From assembly GCF_019399895.1 (NCBI RefSeq), contig NC_091865.1:4531001-4595000 (forward strand): DNA of 64,000 nt. Reading direction: 5' to 3'. Below, one piece after another: positions 32,630 through 43,988 of this stretch. Every line of letters starts with the position of its first letter. Positions within the stretch are counted from its first letter, which is position 1. The translations under genes and the position numbers were made by a program. This stretch comes from Cardiocondyla obscurior. Lineage: Eukaryota > Arthropoda > Insecta > Hymenoptera > Formicidae. The notes beneath the pieces were generated by a model, which was not told the origin of the DNA, did not search any database, and worked only from the letters and a program-made list of their open reading frames with translations.

Positions 32630-34427
32630 GAAGTGCGAGTTCCTCAGGAAGGAAGTTTTATATTTAGGACATATAATAACGGAGGGAGGAATACGACCCG
32701 ACCCATCTAAACTAACTGCAATACAACAATTCCCGACGTCAAAACGAGTACGCGATGTACAGTCATTTATAGGGCTAGCGGGATATTATCGCAAATTCAT
32801 CGAAAATTTTTCAAAAACTGCAAAACCTCTAACCGCACTCACGCGAAAAGACAGCGTTTTCAAGTGGGAAATGGAGCATCAGCAAGCTTTCGAAATACTA
32901 AAAGAAAAATTGACCACCGCCCCTGTGTTAAGCTATCCGAATTTTGAAAAAATTTTTCTGATAACCACCGACGCCTCGGACTACGCGATCGGGGCCATAT
33001 TATCGCAAGGAGAAATAGGAGAAGACCGCCCTATCGCATACGCTAGCAGAATACTAAATAAAGCGGAGAAAAACTACAGTACCACGGAAAAGGAGCTGCT
33101 AGCAATAGTCTGGGCGGTAAAACATTTTCGCCCGTATATTTATGGCACGCGTTTTACAATAATCACGGATCATAAACCACTCGTGTGGCTATTTAACGTT
33201 AACGATCCGGGATCGCGATTAATCAGGTGGAGACTAAAATTAGAAGAGTACACATATGATATCGTGCATAAGTCAGGCAAGCAGAATACAAACGCAGACG
33301 CGCTCAGCAGAAACCCGCCAGAGGAGTTTATCGGAGTCAGCACAAACGAGACCAACGAAGAACAGGAATACAGCGAAGAAGAGAAAATAAAAATACTCAA
33401 AGAATATCACGACTCCCCCTTAGGAGGACACCAGGGAGTAAATCGCACAATAAATAGGATCAAATTACATTATAACTGGCCCGGAATGAATAAGGATATC
33501 GAAAAGTACATCCAGAAATGCGAAAACTGCCAAAGGAACAAATTAAGCCGAAAAACGAAAATGCCGCTAATTATAACGGACACGCCAGGGAAACCCTTCG
33601 AGAAATGCGCCCTGGACATCGTGGGACCGCTACCGATAACGACCGCCGGAAATAAATACGTGCTGACATTTCAAGATCTCCTAACTAAGTTCAGCAAGGC
33701 TATCGCGTTACCGAACCAAGAAGCGGCTACCGTGGCCAAGGCGTTCGCGACAAAGATAATTCTCGAGCACGGGATACCCGAGAATATTCTCACGGACCAA
33801 GGGACCAACTTCCTAAGCGAAATTTTTAAACAAACCTGCAAACTTTTGAAAATAAATAAGATTCAAACCACCGCATACCACCCTGAAACGAACGGCGCAC
33901 TAGAGAGATCTCATAGGACCCTAGCGGAATACCTGCGACATTATCTGAATGAAGAACAAACCGACTGGGATGAGTGGTTACCCTATGCGATGTTCACTTA
34001 TAATACCACGCCCCACACATCCACGGGATTTACCCCATTCGAACTCGTGTACGGGCACCAGGCAATGCTACCGACGGCACTGACCACGGTGCCCAAACCA
34101 ACATACTCCTACGAAAATTACGCGCAGGAATTACGCGAACGATTGCGCGCGGCTAACCAGATAGCCAGGGAAAATGCAAGATTAAAAAAGGAGAAAACAA
34201 AAAATACGTTCGATCAGAAAATAAATCCGCGCGCATTCAAGGTAGGCGACACAGTGTTACTGCACGACGAAACGGTACGAAGGAGGCGATCGAAAAAATT
34301 AGACGCTAAATGGATAGGACCATATGTAATAATAGAACGAAACGGCGACGTTAATTATACAATACGAAAGGGCCGAAAAACAACGCGAGTACACGCGAAC
34401 CGACTAAAAGCCTTTATAGACCATTAA
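32606..34427 (+). CDS. pol: Element B pol: RT end, RNase H, integrase
   Basis: The frame covers the RT thumb (GLAGYYRKFIENFSK), RNase H (TTDASDYAIGAILSQGEIGEDRP, TEKELLAIVWAVKHF, NADALSRNPP) and integrase (H-H-C-C with CENCQRNK; catalytic D in ALDIVGPL, D in LTDQGTNF, E in NGALERSHRTL; C-terminal WIGPYVIIERNGDVNYTIR). It is uninterrupted over about 600 codons. It has no start of its own and depends on the upstream frame. Confidence 0.9.
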
Positions 34428-34607
34428 TAACACGAAGAAAGATCACGCGCAGCGAGGCGGACAGGGAAAAATAAGCAATAGGGATAAGGAATAAACAGCA
34501 GGGGGACCAGTGGCAGAGGCAATCGACACCAGTCTCAGGAACCAAAGAGGCTGGGTTCAAGCCAAAGGACGGACAGAAGCGAAAAGAAATACGTGAATAC
34601 TACTCAC

Positions 34608-34910
34608 GGTTGCTGAGAGTCCATACGACCCGGCCAGTCGACGACGCCCGGATCCGGAGATCCACGTCGTACCGCCGCTCCCAGACGGAGATTAGCCGGA
34701 AGTCATCCCTTGGCGGCGGGGGCGGTGACGGCGTCCTAAGGGTGCAGCACGGCTCGCACATCCGAGGCTCGAAGTAGCCGCTGCACCTCACACAAAGATG
34801 ATACCGCGCCCGGTCCAGGAGATGATCCTGACACAGGACAATATACCCGGGCGCATGGCACCGGAAACACCGTTCCCCCGATGCCAAGGAAGCCTCTCTT
34901 GGGAAATCCA
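34608..34910 (-). other. Element B: putative antisense exon with two zinc knuckles
   Basis: On the minus strand a strong acceptor (TTTGTTTCCAG, ending at 34911) and a donor GTGAGTAG (from 34607) bound an open exon. It encodes CFRCHAPGYIVLCQDH and CVRCSGYFEPRMCEPC, two units of C-x2-C-x8-C-x2-C/H. A proline run and a DDFRLISVW segment follow, which resembles the end of the exon in A. An upstream antisense donor (GAG, then GTGAGTG) lies at 35232, with cysteine codons in one frame above it. Reading on from that upstream exon in the required phase meets a TGA, so the full gene model is not solved. See the matching exon at 2120-2346. Confidence 0.55.
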
Positions 34911-35371
34911 CTGGAAACAAAGAAATCACAAATAAACACCCCGTAGTTATAAGTACACTAAGTAGTCGTAGGGAAAGTAAATGTAAGGCGATAAAACCAA
35001 AAAAAAAAAAAAAAATTTTTATATAAATTTTTTTTTTTTTTTTAAGAGGAAACGGAATCACAGTATTCTTACTTTTCTTTCTAATATAGGAAAAAAGAGA
35101 AAACACTCTGCGAATTGCTTCGTACCCGTCGGCGACAGAGAACAGACTGACGGGACGAGCATAAAAAATTCATGGGATAGATTAAGGCGACACCGTAATA
35201 TTACACGAATAAAATAGAATATATGCACTCACCTCAGCGATAGAGTCCTTTTCGCCTACACAGTAGCGAAACCTCAGACACGTGGGGACACTTCGCGCAC
35301 TCAAAAAAAAAAAAAAAAAAGCCAACGCGGCATCGCGTTGAAATAAAACTGAAAGATAATTTACCTTTCAG

Positions 35372-37154
35372 AATTATTCTCGCTGCAACACACGGTTCAA
35401 ATGGTGGTACGGGGGGTGAGCAGTCACCGCCGTACAAAATCACCAAATTCGAGAACGAACCCGGGCTATACTTCGAGGGCCAGGGACAACTTCAGGTAAC
35501 CGAATCCGTGTGGAAATTCGTAATAATCACCGACACAGAAGCCATCGAAGCACGATACAAAAACTTACAAAGCTATGTCACTAAAGCAGAAGAATTATGC
35601 GAAAATTTCTACAAGTCAAAAGAAGATCAGATAGGCGCAAAGTGTAAGGAGATACTATATACAGCAGCAGCGGAAAACGATAAGCTAACAGTCGCGTTGA
35701 ACCGGCTACGAATTATATACGGGGTGCCGGTACAAAAAAAGGGATTAATAGATATTATAGGGAAGGTAGGAAAATCGTTGTTCGGATTGATGGACGCGGA
35801 TGACGAAGAACAAATAACAGAACAACTTAAAATTATACACTCGCGGCAAGAAGCGCTACAACATGTCGCAAAGACGCAGATAAAAATTTTAAACACAACC
35901 ATAGGTCACATAAAATTGATGGAGGATAAAGTAGAACACCATATACAGATTTTAGCAAACGCGACAAGCAATATCAGCTGGAGGCTGGACCAGCTGACGC
36001 GAAGATTGTATGCGATAGACTATTTGTCAGTATTAGAGGCATTAATAAAAACTATGATAAACAACGTATACGATGTCACCGACTTCCTAACTCACGCAAA
36101 AGCGGACATTATAAACTTACGCATACTACCCTTAGAAAGACTAATAATAGAATTAAGAGAAGCCTCGGGGCATTTAAAAGGGGGAAATCACTTCCCATTC
36201 AGGGTAAACGAACAAAGCTGGAACGACATACAAAAATACGCGGAAATTAGCGCATATTATAAAAAGAACGCGATAGTAACTATTATCAAATTCCCCATCG
36301 TCAAATATGAGTCATATGAGGTAATGAGAGTCTCGCCAATACCCGTCCTAGAGAAAGAAAATAGATTTAAGGTTGTAAACGTAAACAACGAGGTAATCGC
36401 GTTTGACCGAGATAACGCGAATTATATCCTACTAACCGCGGACGAGCTAAAGAAATGCAGGCGTGGGAACAAAAACTACATATGCACGCAGAATCACCCG
36501 GTTTATCGCGTTAAGGCGAATGCCCCGTGTGAGATACAGGCGCTCACGAGACCCGAGCAGCAACCGACGCAATGTGATATACGACAGCCTACGTCGCGTG
36601 CCACGTTTTGGATGACACTAAACGAGCCGCAGGCTTGGTTATTTTCGACCATAAACACACAGGAGATACACATGCAATGCAAAAACTACCCGAGCAAAAT
36701 ACTACTGATCGAGCGGACGGGAAAATTGAATGTGTACGGAGAATGCAAAATCACCACGACCGACATGACGATACGCACAACAACAGCTTCTAACGAGACA
36801 GACATAATTACCCACTTACCTCTATACAACCTAAGCCTTACACTCGCGAATGCCTTACCGGAAGGAACGAACTTAAAAGAGATACAACGCGAGACATTTA
36901 TAAGAAACCCGGTAGAGTTAGATAAGTTAAGCGGCGAGCTCAGTGAGCTGGACAACACCGTGAGTCAGCCCGGAGGTATCACCTCACACGAAATAATCGT
37001 GTACACTGCGAGCGCCAGTACCATCGTAAGTGTGATAGCTATAATTGCGGTAATTGTAATATTAGGTATAAGAAGATATCACAAGAATAAAAAGCCCCCT
37101 CCGTCTCCTCGCATGTTGAAACCAACCACGGCGCCCGCGCCCGCGTCCGTGTAA
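35372..37154 (+). CDS. env: Element B env: baculovirus-F-like envelope protein, second exon
   Basis: The exon opens after CTTTCAG and stays open for about 590 codons. It has the GLIDIIGKVGKSLFG fusion-peptide-like region, long helices, and a region with cysteines (CTQNHPVYRVKANAPCE; CDIRQPTSRATFW). A membrane segment near the C terminus (IVSVIAIIAVIVILGI) is followed by a short basic/proline tail. The residues before GLID are VQKK, not the K/H-x-K-R seen in A and F. No in-frame stop was seen, so this env looks coding-competent. Its role in fusion and cell entry is inferred from the family. Confidence 0.9.
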
Positions 37155-37281
37155 AAAATAAGTTTAAAGCGATAAGCGAAACAAGAAAATTAGATTAAGC
37201 AAATGACTAATGTAATGGCTTCTGTAAACAGCGATAAGAAGAAAATGGCCCTAATAAAGCTCTAGCCCTTTTCTTCTCCCC

Positions 37282-37706
37282 AGGGGGGGAGGGATGTTGT
37301 AACCCGACCCTGGCAACAGCAAGGCCGCGCACGCGAAGGTGCAGGCCGGGTTAACAACCAGCGTCGATCGGATCTTCCGATCGCGGAATTCGCTGACCGA
37401 TCGACGCCTTGCACTTTTCGCATAGGCAATGACCGAACGCGGTCACTGTCCTATGCGCCCGAAATCCGCGGACTGTTGCTTTTCCGCTTTAGCAACAGTC
37501 GCGTATAAAACCCGCGGCCGCCGAACGCCCGCGGGTCATTCTAACTAATAACTACTACACCGGGGTAACGCTGCCCGAAGTCTGAGCAAACAAACAGAGG
37601 GAAATAAAGAACATCTACGTAAAAAAGGAGTTTACAATTTATTTGGTCCTCGCGGATATACAAAAGAACCGGGAGGACGGACCCCTTGCACCGTCCTGGT
37701 GCAACA
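37282..37706 (+). repeat. Element B polypurine tract and 3' LTR
   Basis: The purine run AGGGGGGAGGGA ends at 37294, directly before the 412 bp LTR (37295-37706). AGAA follows. Confidence 0.9.
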
Positions 37707-37710
37707 AGAA

Positions 37711-38282
37711 TCATTTTTGAATCGCAACCAAAAATTTCTAAATTTATTTGTTATTCTACATACCCAGATAGCCAAGTGAATAATATCACGTTTATAGGTG
37801 AAGCTTGACAGCAATGTTTGTTACAATTTTCACAACAATTGTTTGTCAAGTATTTGTCTTACTTTGTCATGTAAAAAAATTTCGAGCAAATTTGTGACAA
37901 AATTTTTATATTATATGATGCTGTAAATGACACAAAAAGACTTATTCGTAAATTTTATGCATAGAAAAGTACATAATGATGCTATTAACGTTGTAATGTA
38001 AACTTTACGTCAATAGCAGTGAAAATTTGTTATACACAGTACATTAACAAATTTGAAATAGAAATAAGACAAATTTTACTATATACGGTAAGATAGCAAA
38101 TTTATGGAAAGAACAGAATAAGATTTTCTGTAACATTACAAGACTCAATATGTTCACGCAAATGACAGAAAATTTTGACGTGCACTGCATATACAGCAAA
38201 ATTGTGGCAAGAACAGGGCAATTTATGCCACGTACGGCAGAATAACGTAGCAAAAATCTTATCGTAATACATTATCGTAATC
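37711..38282. other. Host or old repeat sequence, no gene
   Basis: AT-rich. Around 38085-38270 a loose repeat with GGMAAGAACAGRRYAA occurs twice. No coding frame was seen. Confidence 0.5.
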
Positions 38283-38419
38283 GATCCGATAATGTAAGCT
38301 TGAATCTACATTCTTTATTAGATACAGGAAGTGCCATAAGTTTAATGAAAGTAAAATTCATACCTCCAGTTATGTTAAAAGATATGCAAAGCGTAAAAGC
38401 GAATTTATGTGGTATTAAT
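38283..38419 (+). pseudogene. Remnant I: retroviral-type protease fragment
   Basis: The plus strand encodes LHSLLDTGSAISLMKVKF, an aspartic protease active site (DTG) with the flanking residues usual in retrotransposon proteases. It runs on to LCGIN, where the LTR of H begins. No other part of this older element is recognisable in the window. Confidence 0.6.
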
Positions 38420-38801
38420 TGTAGGCCTGCGCCTATGTACGGACCCGCGCTTGGTCCTGCGCTTGAGCGTCTCTGCGCGGTTTTCCTCACACGCATTGCA
38501 TAAGACATGCGAACGATATGCTCTCTCCTCTAACGCCTGAGATATTTCTCAAGCGGTTCTCCATTCAGTTATTCTTGCTCTTGCGAGTCTCACGAGAGGA
38601 ACTCACACGTGGTAGAAAGATTATTTATCGGCAAGCGGTATAAGTATTCTAAGGCTTTCGATTCTAGCCAAGCCAACTAGTAATTAAGTTGATTAATTAA
38701 AGTGTCAGTTAAAATAATTAAGACTTTTATTTGGCCCGCTAAATACGACTCAACCAGCATCTCGTTGGACGATCCACCGGGGCCAGAGGATCGTCCCCAC
38801 A
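38420..38801 (+). repeat. Element H 5' LTR
   Basis: TGTAGGCC...CCCCACA, 382 bp. The end is fixed by the primer site two bases further. The start is inferred from the TG and from the break in the protease frame of remnant I. Confidence 0.6.
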
Positions 38802-38802
38802 G

Positions 38803-38820
38803 TGGTGACCCCGACGTGAT
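38803..38820 (+). other. Element H primer binding site, tRNA-Trp
   Basis: TGGTGACCCCGACGTGAT, identical to the sites of C and E. Confidence 0.85.
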
Positions 38821-39956
38821 ACTTCTTGGTTGTCGAAGAAAGTTTTTAATAAAACGCTGCCGATTGATCAACTCCTGGTGTGGAAATCTTTTTCGCTGTC
38901 CAGCATGCAGTTTCTGCGGACAGACAATTCTTTACCGCTGGGCAAGCAGTTCTTGCTGCAGCCGTTTCTCGCTGCCGCCATACGGACAAATCCTCTCCAT
39001 CTTGGTGACTCCTGGCCATCGTCAATCGAGTGCAACGACTCTCGCCGAGCTTGCCATTCAAATCTAACGGGCGCATAAGTTCGGCATCTGACTTCTGAAA
39101 GCCAGCGCCTGGCCCGTGAAATTGCACGGGATTTCGAGACGATTTTTGTTTCCTGCCTCCGTCGTGCAAGCTACACTAACACGACACCCGATTGTGGATC
39201 GTAAGTGTTGCATGGGCACCTCACCCTGGACGCAGCCTCGCCCTGTTCTTGCTGTTCTTGCTTCTCCTGCTGTGCCGCTGGTACCTGCTTTTCCTGCTTT
39301 TGGAATCATCGATGCCGCGAAGGTATATATTGCGTGAAGCCACCGACACCGGCGCCCTCATCGAGACCATTGCAGCCGCATCTCACCCCTGCGAGATCAT
39401 CGTCATCGCATCGCCCTTCCCTCCCTGTGCCAATGCAAGTGCGTGCGTTCCCAAATTGCGTAATTTTTTTCTCGTGCCGATCACGAGCATAATTAGCGAG
39501 TTAATTTTTAGCGCGCGTCGTGTTCAAAAGCATAAGTTTTTCAGCGTTAATTTTTCCACTCTCAAAACGTGAATTTTTTCGCTGCATTCTCGCTGTATAA
39601 AAAACGGTTGGTTCTTTCAGTATAAAAAAAACGGTTGGTTCTTTCACGCGTTCTTGTGGCGTAGCAACCAACGTTCATTTTTTTCTTTTGTCGCGCTAGC
39701 GCACAGCGACATTCGTTTGTTCAATCTCTCTCGTTCTTGCCGCGACGTTTCGCAAGTTTCTTTATTTCGCGCGCAAGTGCCAACCGTCGTTGAAACTTTC
39801 CGCGTATGTTTTTTATTTTTCTGGGCCACAAAACAATTTTGCCCTCAGCGACCGTCCTCGTTGGATATTTTATTTTTAAATGTAGATTCCGTGCGATATT
39901 TCTAGTTATTTGCGACAAACTCTATTGCGTGCGTTTTATTCCTACTTTCAGCGGCG
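38821..39956 (+). other. Element H leader, no gene seen
   Basis: Several overlapping frames of 60-120 codons exist on both strands, but none shows a recognisable motif or a consistent counterpart in C or E. Confidence 0.5.
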
Positions 39957-40356
39957 TGTTGCACCGGGAAGGTGCTGTGGGGTCCGTTCTCCGGATAGTG
40001 TAACGGGATGTCGTTGAATAAATATATCTCGTTTAAGTTGCTGTAGTCGTTTATTTTCCCTTTGATGAATTACAGCTTTCGAAGCCGCGCGTGTCTCTAT
40101 TACAAATTCTTAATTGCGACTGCCCGTCCGGGCCGCGGCTGCCCTTATATATCTCCTGCTGTTGCTATGTCAAAATTCATAGCAATCAGCAGAATCGCGG
40201 GTGGCAACCGCGACTGTCCTCGGACTTCGCGTCCCGGTCGGAAATGCCGGGTTACCTTGATCGGCGGTATTCTGCCGATCAAGCTAAACGGTTGCGCGCG
40301 TGCGACATTCCGGCGTTATTCCTGAGCCTCTGTTGCTAAGGGCTCGGGATATAACA
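39957..40356 (-). repeat. Solo LTR of the F family in the H leader, target duplication GGCG
   Basis: TGTTGCACC...GGGATATAACA, 400 bp, flanked by GGCG on both sides (39953-39956 and 40357-40360). This is a clean solo LTR left by recombination. Confidence 0.85.
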
Positions 40357-40418
40357 GGCGTATATTTAAGACTGCGTTCTCTATTATTTAATTGCGGCGT
40401 ACTTCAGGTTACGCTACG

Positions 40419-41294
40419 ATGGCGCAAAATGCTAGTAGCAATAATCAAGCGACTTCATCCGGTTCCCCAGCGCATGCGCAACACGTTGAGGCTTTCTACC
40501 GAGTTCCAAAAATGCCTGCATTTTATAAAACTGATCCTGCTCTTTGGTTTATCCAAGTCGAAGCTTCACTTGGAAACGCGGGCATTAAAAGCCAAATTAC
40601 TATGGCGGACACCGTAGTCGCTCACCTCGACATCGAGGCCGTTGCTTTAATCAACGATTTGGTTGAAAGCCCCGATCCGGTTAAACAGTACGAATTAATA
40701 AAAGAGCGAATTGTTTCCACGTTTGCGGTATCCTTTGCGGCTAAATTGCGCCAGTTACTAAAAGGGCAAGTTACCCTCGAAGGGAAGCCATCTCAAATCC
40801 TTGCGAGAATGCGTAATCTGTGTGGATCGTTTTGTGGCGATTCTGTATTGCGTTCGATATTTCTTGAATCCCTTCCGAAACCATGTCGCGCTGTACTAGT
40901 TACTAGTAAAACCGATAATTTACAAGATTTGGCGCAACTTGCCGATACGATCATGGATGCTTATGGCCTTACGCCGCAGCATTCCGTTGCGTCACTCACT
41001 AAAGTTTGTCCTTCAGAATGTGCAAATATTAATAAAATTGCACCTTCTTCACCCTCTAGCTCCATTAAAAGTACGCTAGAACTGTTACTTAAACAATTAC
41101 AAAGATTAGCGACTCAGGATCGCACTCGCAACCGTTATCGAAAAGGCTCCAATAACTTTTCGCGCTCTCGTTCTCGCTCTCGTAGCCGTCCCGCGGGCGG
41201 AATCTGTTGGATTTATAAAAAAAATGGCGTTAAAGCAATATACTGCGTTAAACCTTGCTCGTGGAAACAAATCGCCGATAACTCGTCAAACTAG
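40419..41294 (+). CDS. gag: Element H gag
   Basis: ATG 40419 starts MAQNASSNN; the frame is open upstream to 40392. The capsid-like part (FYKTDPALWFIQVEASLGNAG; KLRQLLKGQVTLEGKPSQILARMRNLCG) matches C and E. The C-terminal finger reads CWIYKKNGVKAIYCVKPC, so the histidine of the C-x2-H-x9-C-x3-C motif is replaced by tyrosine. An Arg/Ser-rich stretch lies before the finger. The region just before the stop reads TCGTCAAACTAG, a degenerate form of the GGGAAAC slippery site of C and E, and GGGCCT/AGGCCC could pair downstream. Pol is in the -1 frame. Confidence 0.8.
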   Translation: MAQNASSNNQATSSGSPAHAQHVEAFYRVPKMPAFYKTDPALWFIQVEASLGNAGIKSQITMADTVVAHLDIEAVALINDLVESPDPVKQYELIKERIVSTFAVSFAAKLRQLLKGQVTLEGKPSQILARMRNLCGSFCGDSVLRSIFLESLPKPCRAVLVTSKTDNLQDLAQLADTIMDAYGLTPQHSVASLTKVCPSECANINKIAPSSPSSSIKSTLELLLKQLQRLATQDRTRNRYRKGSNNFSRSRSRSRSRPAGGICWIYKKNGVKAIYCVKPCSWKQIADNSSN

Positions 41295-41317
41295 CAGGGC
41301 CTTCGCCCAGTGAGGCA

Positions 41318-42438
41318 ATGGTCGAGGCCCCTGATAGTTCTCAACGCCTCCACGTTCGCGACCGCAAGTCCGGTAACATCCTTCTCGTGGATTCCGGTGC
41401 GGAAATATTGTTAATTCCGTCTTCTAACTTTAATAATTTATGCCCCTCCGACAATAAGTTGTTTGCTGCCAACAATACCGTCATTAACACTTACGGTACA
41501 GTGCGTCTCACTCTTGACCTTGGTATCCGTCGTCCAATGGTTTGGAATTTTTGCGTTGCCGCTGTTCCTTTTGCTATAATTGGAGCAGATCTTATTTCAA
41601 GTTATAATTTAATTATCGATCTTAAACGCCGACGTCTTGTAGACGAGACCACTGGTCTATTTGCTTCGGGTATACTTAAATCCACCTCCGCAGTTTCGGC
41701 TCATTTAATTCAATCAACGCATAAATACGCGCATATTATTACTGATTTTTCCAGGGTCTTTGGTGCGGCGCAAGCGACTCCGCTTAAGTCTCGTGGTGTG
41801 CACCACCACATAATTACTACCGGTCCCCCTGTCGCCGAGCGTGCTCGCCGATTACCCCCAGATAAGCTCAAGGCCGTTAAAGCTCAATTTCAACGCGACT
41901 GTGAGGAAGGACTCTGCAGACCTTCTAGTAGCCCTTGGGCAAGTCCCATCCACCTTGTTAAAAAGAAGGACGGTGACTGGCGCGTTTGCGGCGATTACCG
42001 TCGATTAAATGCCATTACGGTTCCCGATCGTTACCCGGTACCGCACTTGCATGATTTTTCATCCGCGCTTCATGGCAAGTCCGTTTTCTCGTCTTTAGAT
42101 CTCTCGCGCGCGTTTCACCAGATACCTGTCGCGCCTGAAAATATCCCCAAAACCGCCGTTATTACTCCGTTTAGACTCTTCAAATTCTGTGCAATGACGT
42201 TCGGTTTGCGTAACGCCGGGCAAACCTTCCAGAGGTATATTCATCGTGCTCTCGGCGATCTCGAGTACGTCTTTACCTTTTTCGACGATATACTAATTGC
42301 TTCTACTTCCGAGGCAGAGCACGTATTACATCTCCGTACTGTTTTTCAACGACTCGATGAGTTTCATCTTCGCGTGAACGCCAACAAATGTGTTTTTGGC
42401 GTACCTGAACTTGTCTTCCTCGGTCATTTAATTACTCC
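41318..42438 (+). pseudogene. pol: Element H pol: protease and RT, truncated
   Basis: Protease: NILLVDSGAEILLIP. RT: CGDYRRLNAITVPDRYPVPH, SLDLSRAFHQIPVAPENIPK, FGLRNAGQTFQR and FFDDILIAS (F-x-D-D variant of YLDD). The frame is open up to the insertion of F at 42438, just after VFLGHLI; codons read beyond that point belong to the LTR of F. RNase H and integrase lie outside the window. Confidence 0.9.
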
Positions 42439-42837
42439 TGTTGCACCGGTGAGGGTGCCGTGGGATTCGTTCTCCGGAGAGACTTGTAATTTTAGGAATA
42501 AAGTCGCCTTTTCGTTAATCTGATTCACTTCTTTATTTCTTTCTTCCCTTTTTACAGAGTTACACTTACACTTGTTATTTAATTAAAGATTCCACGCGAG
42601 ATACTTGTTAGCGACTGCCTGTCTGGGCCGCGGCTGCCCCTATATATCTCTTACTGTTGCTATGCCAAAAATCATAGCAATCAGCGGAATCGCGGGTGGC
42701 AACCGCGACTGTCCTCGGACTTCGCGTCCCGGCCGGAAATACCGGGTTACCTTGATCGGCGGTATTCTGCCGATCAAGCTAAATGGTCGCGCGCGTGCGA
42801 CATTTCGGCGTTATTCCCGAGCCTCTGTTGCTAAGGG
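42439..42837 (-). repeat. Element F 3' LTR, first bases missing
   Basis: It matches the solo LTRs at 14969 and 39957, but on the env side it lacks the last about 14 bp (GAGCTCGGGATATAACA-like end). The purine tract (plus strand TCCCTCCCCCCTAGGGA, 42840-42856) joins it directly. Confidence 0.8.
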
Positions 42838-42978
42838 ATCCCTCCCCCCTAGGGAGAAGAAAAAGGGTTGAATGTTTCATTTTTTGTTCAAGCCTTTTTC
42901 TTTTACAAGTTCCCTTTCCCTCGGGGAGAAAAGGAAAGACGTTGAGTTTGTGATACGTCTTTTTTTTTTTGTGGTTAA

Positions 42979-43988
42979 TTATAGTTTATTTTTATTACAA
43001 TATTTTTTTCTTATTATAGTAATAATTATAATAATGGCAGTAAATACGGTTAATGTTGTACTTAATCCTACGGAATATATTATTATTGTTTTTGTTCTTG
43101 CCGCAACATTATTATTATCTAGTTCGGAACGCATTTTGTTTAAATCTAAGCTTAGTTGTAGTAGTTCATTTTTATTTCGTACAATTGGTTCTCTTTGTAT
43201 GTTTTTTAATTGTGACGTAATTTTAGCAATGTTGGTTCTATCTTTGATTGGTATCATAGTGATATTATATGTTGGTATACAAATATTGATGTCGCTTTCT
43301 CCTAGAAGAGTTTTCGATTGTATTGTGAGGTCGTTTGTATTTAATTGGCAGGCGTCTCTTAGTATTATTTTACCTGATCTGATTATATTTAATTTTTTAC
43401 TTGGCTTATGTTTACATCGTAGTTCAATGGTCTGTGACGCGGTCGAGTATAGCCACGCTTGGGGCTCGTTTAGTGCCGTCCATATGCTAACATTAGATAT
43501 GATATGGCGGGTTTTGCATTTCTCGGGTTGATGTCCCGGCTCGGTGAGTGCTAAGACTTCGCAAGGTGCGTTATCTGATACGTGGTACGTCGCGAAATTG
43601 TTTTCGCATATAAGATTTTTACTTCCGCGGATACAATTATTAATTTCATCGCGGGTTAAGGTTATGTATTTGTTGTTTTCTTTGTCTAACGCGATATATT
43701 CGTGCGCGGTTTTAATTGTTTTGAAAATGTTAGCGTGGTCATAAACGGGAAACGGTATGACCGCTTTTAATTCGTATGTCGTATCGGTGACGACTGGAAA
43801 TTTAATAATTATCATCAGAGCGTTGTGATCGCGGTAATGCGCTGTAATCGATATATATTTTTCGATTTGATTCCAGTTCTTAGGATTGGTATCGAACGGG
43901 AATTGTGATCCTTCGGGTAATTGAATCGTTGCATGTAGTAGCTCTGTTATGATCTTGTCAATCGGTAATAGCCGTGTGTTAATGATGC
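42979..43988 (-). pseudogene. env: Element F env, C-terminal part
   Basis: Minus-strand frame matching the C-terminal half of the F-type env of A and B. It has EGSQFPFDTNPKNWNQIEKY, the cysteine region (CENNFATYHVSDNAPCEV) and a membrane segment (TVFTAIIIIITIIRKKY) before the stop at 42979. It begins at the insertion point of D; codons read above 43988 belong to the LTR of D. No internal stop was seen. Confidence 0.9.

Larger units (their letters stand above)
28585..37706 (+). mobile_element. Element B: full-length env-bearing gypsy (errantivirus-like) retrotransposon
   Basis: 9122 bp with two LTRs (413 and 412 bp) that differ by about four substitutions and one base of a poly-A run. It is flanked by the target duplication AGAA (28581-28584 and 37707-37710). 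Order: LTR, tRNA-Leu primer site, env leader exon, gag, protease-RT-RNase H-integrase, an antisense exon, env, purine tract and LTR. Gag has one in-frame TGA and pol one frameshift. Otherwise it is complete, and a recent insertion is likely. Confidence 0.95.
38420..42438 (+). mobile_element. Element H: CsRn1-type gypsy element, left part
   Basis: Plus-strand element with 5' LTR, tRNA-Trp primer site, a long leader (interrupted by a solo LTR), gag and the first half of pol. It is cut at 42438 by element F. The rest should lie beyond the right edge of the window. Confidence 0.8.

Noticed and set aside
42872..43531. 219-codon plus-strand frame opposite F env
   Set aside because: Same composition effect as in A; the F env frame on the minus strand is clearly the real one.
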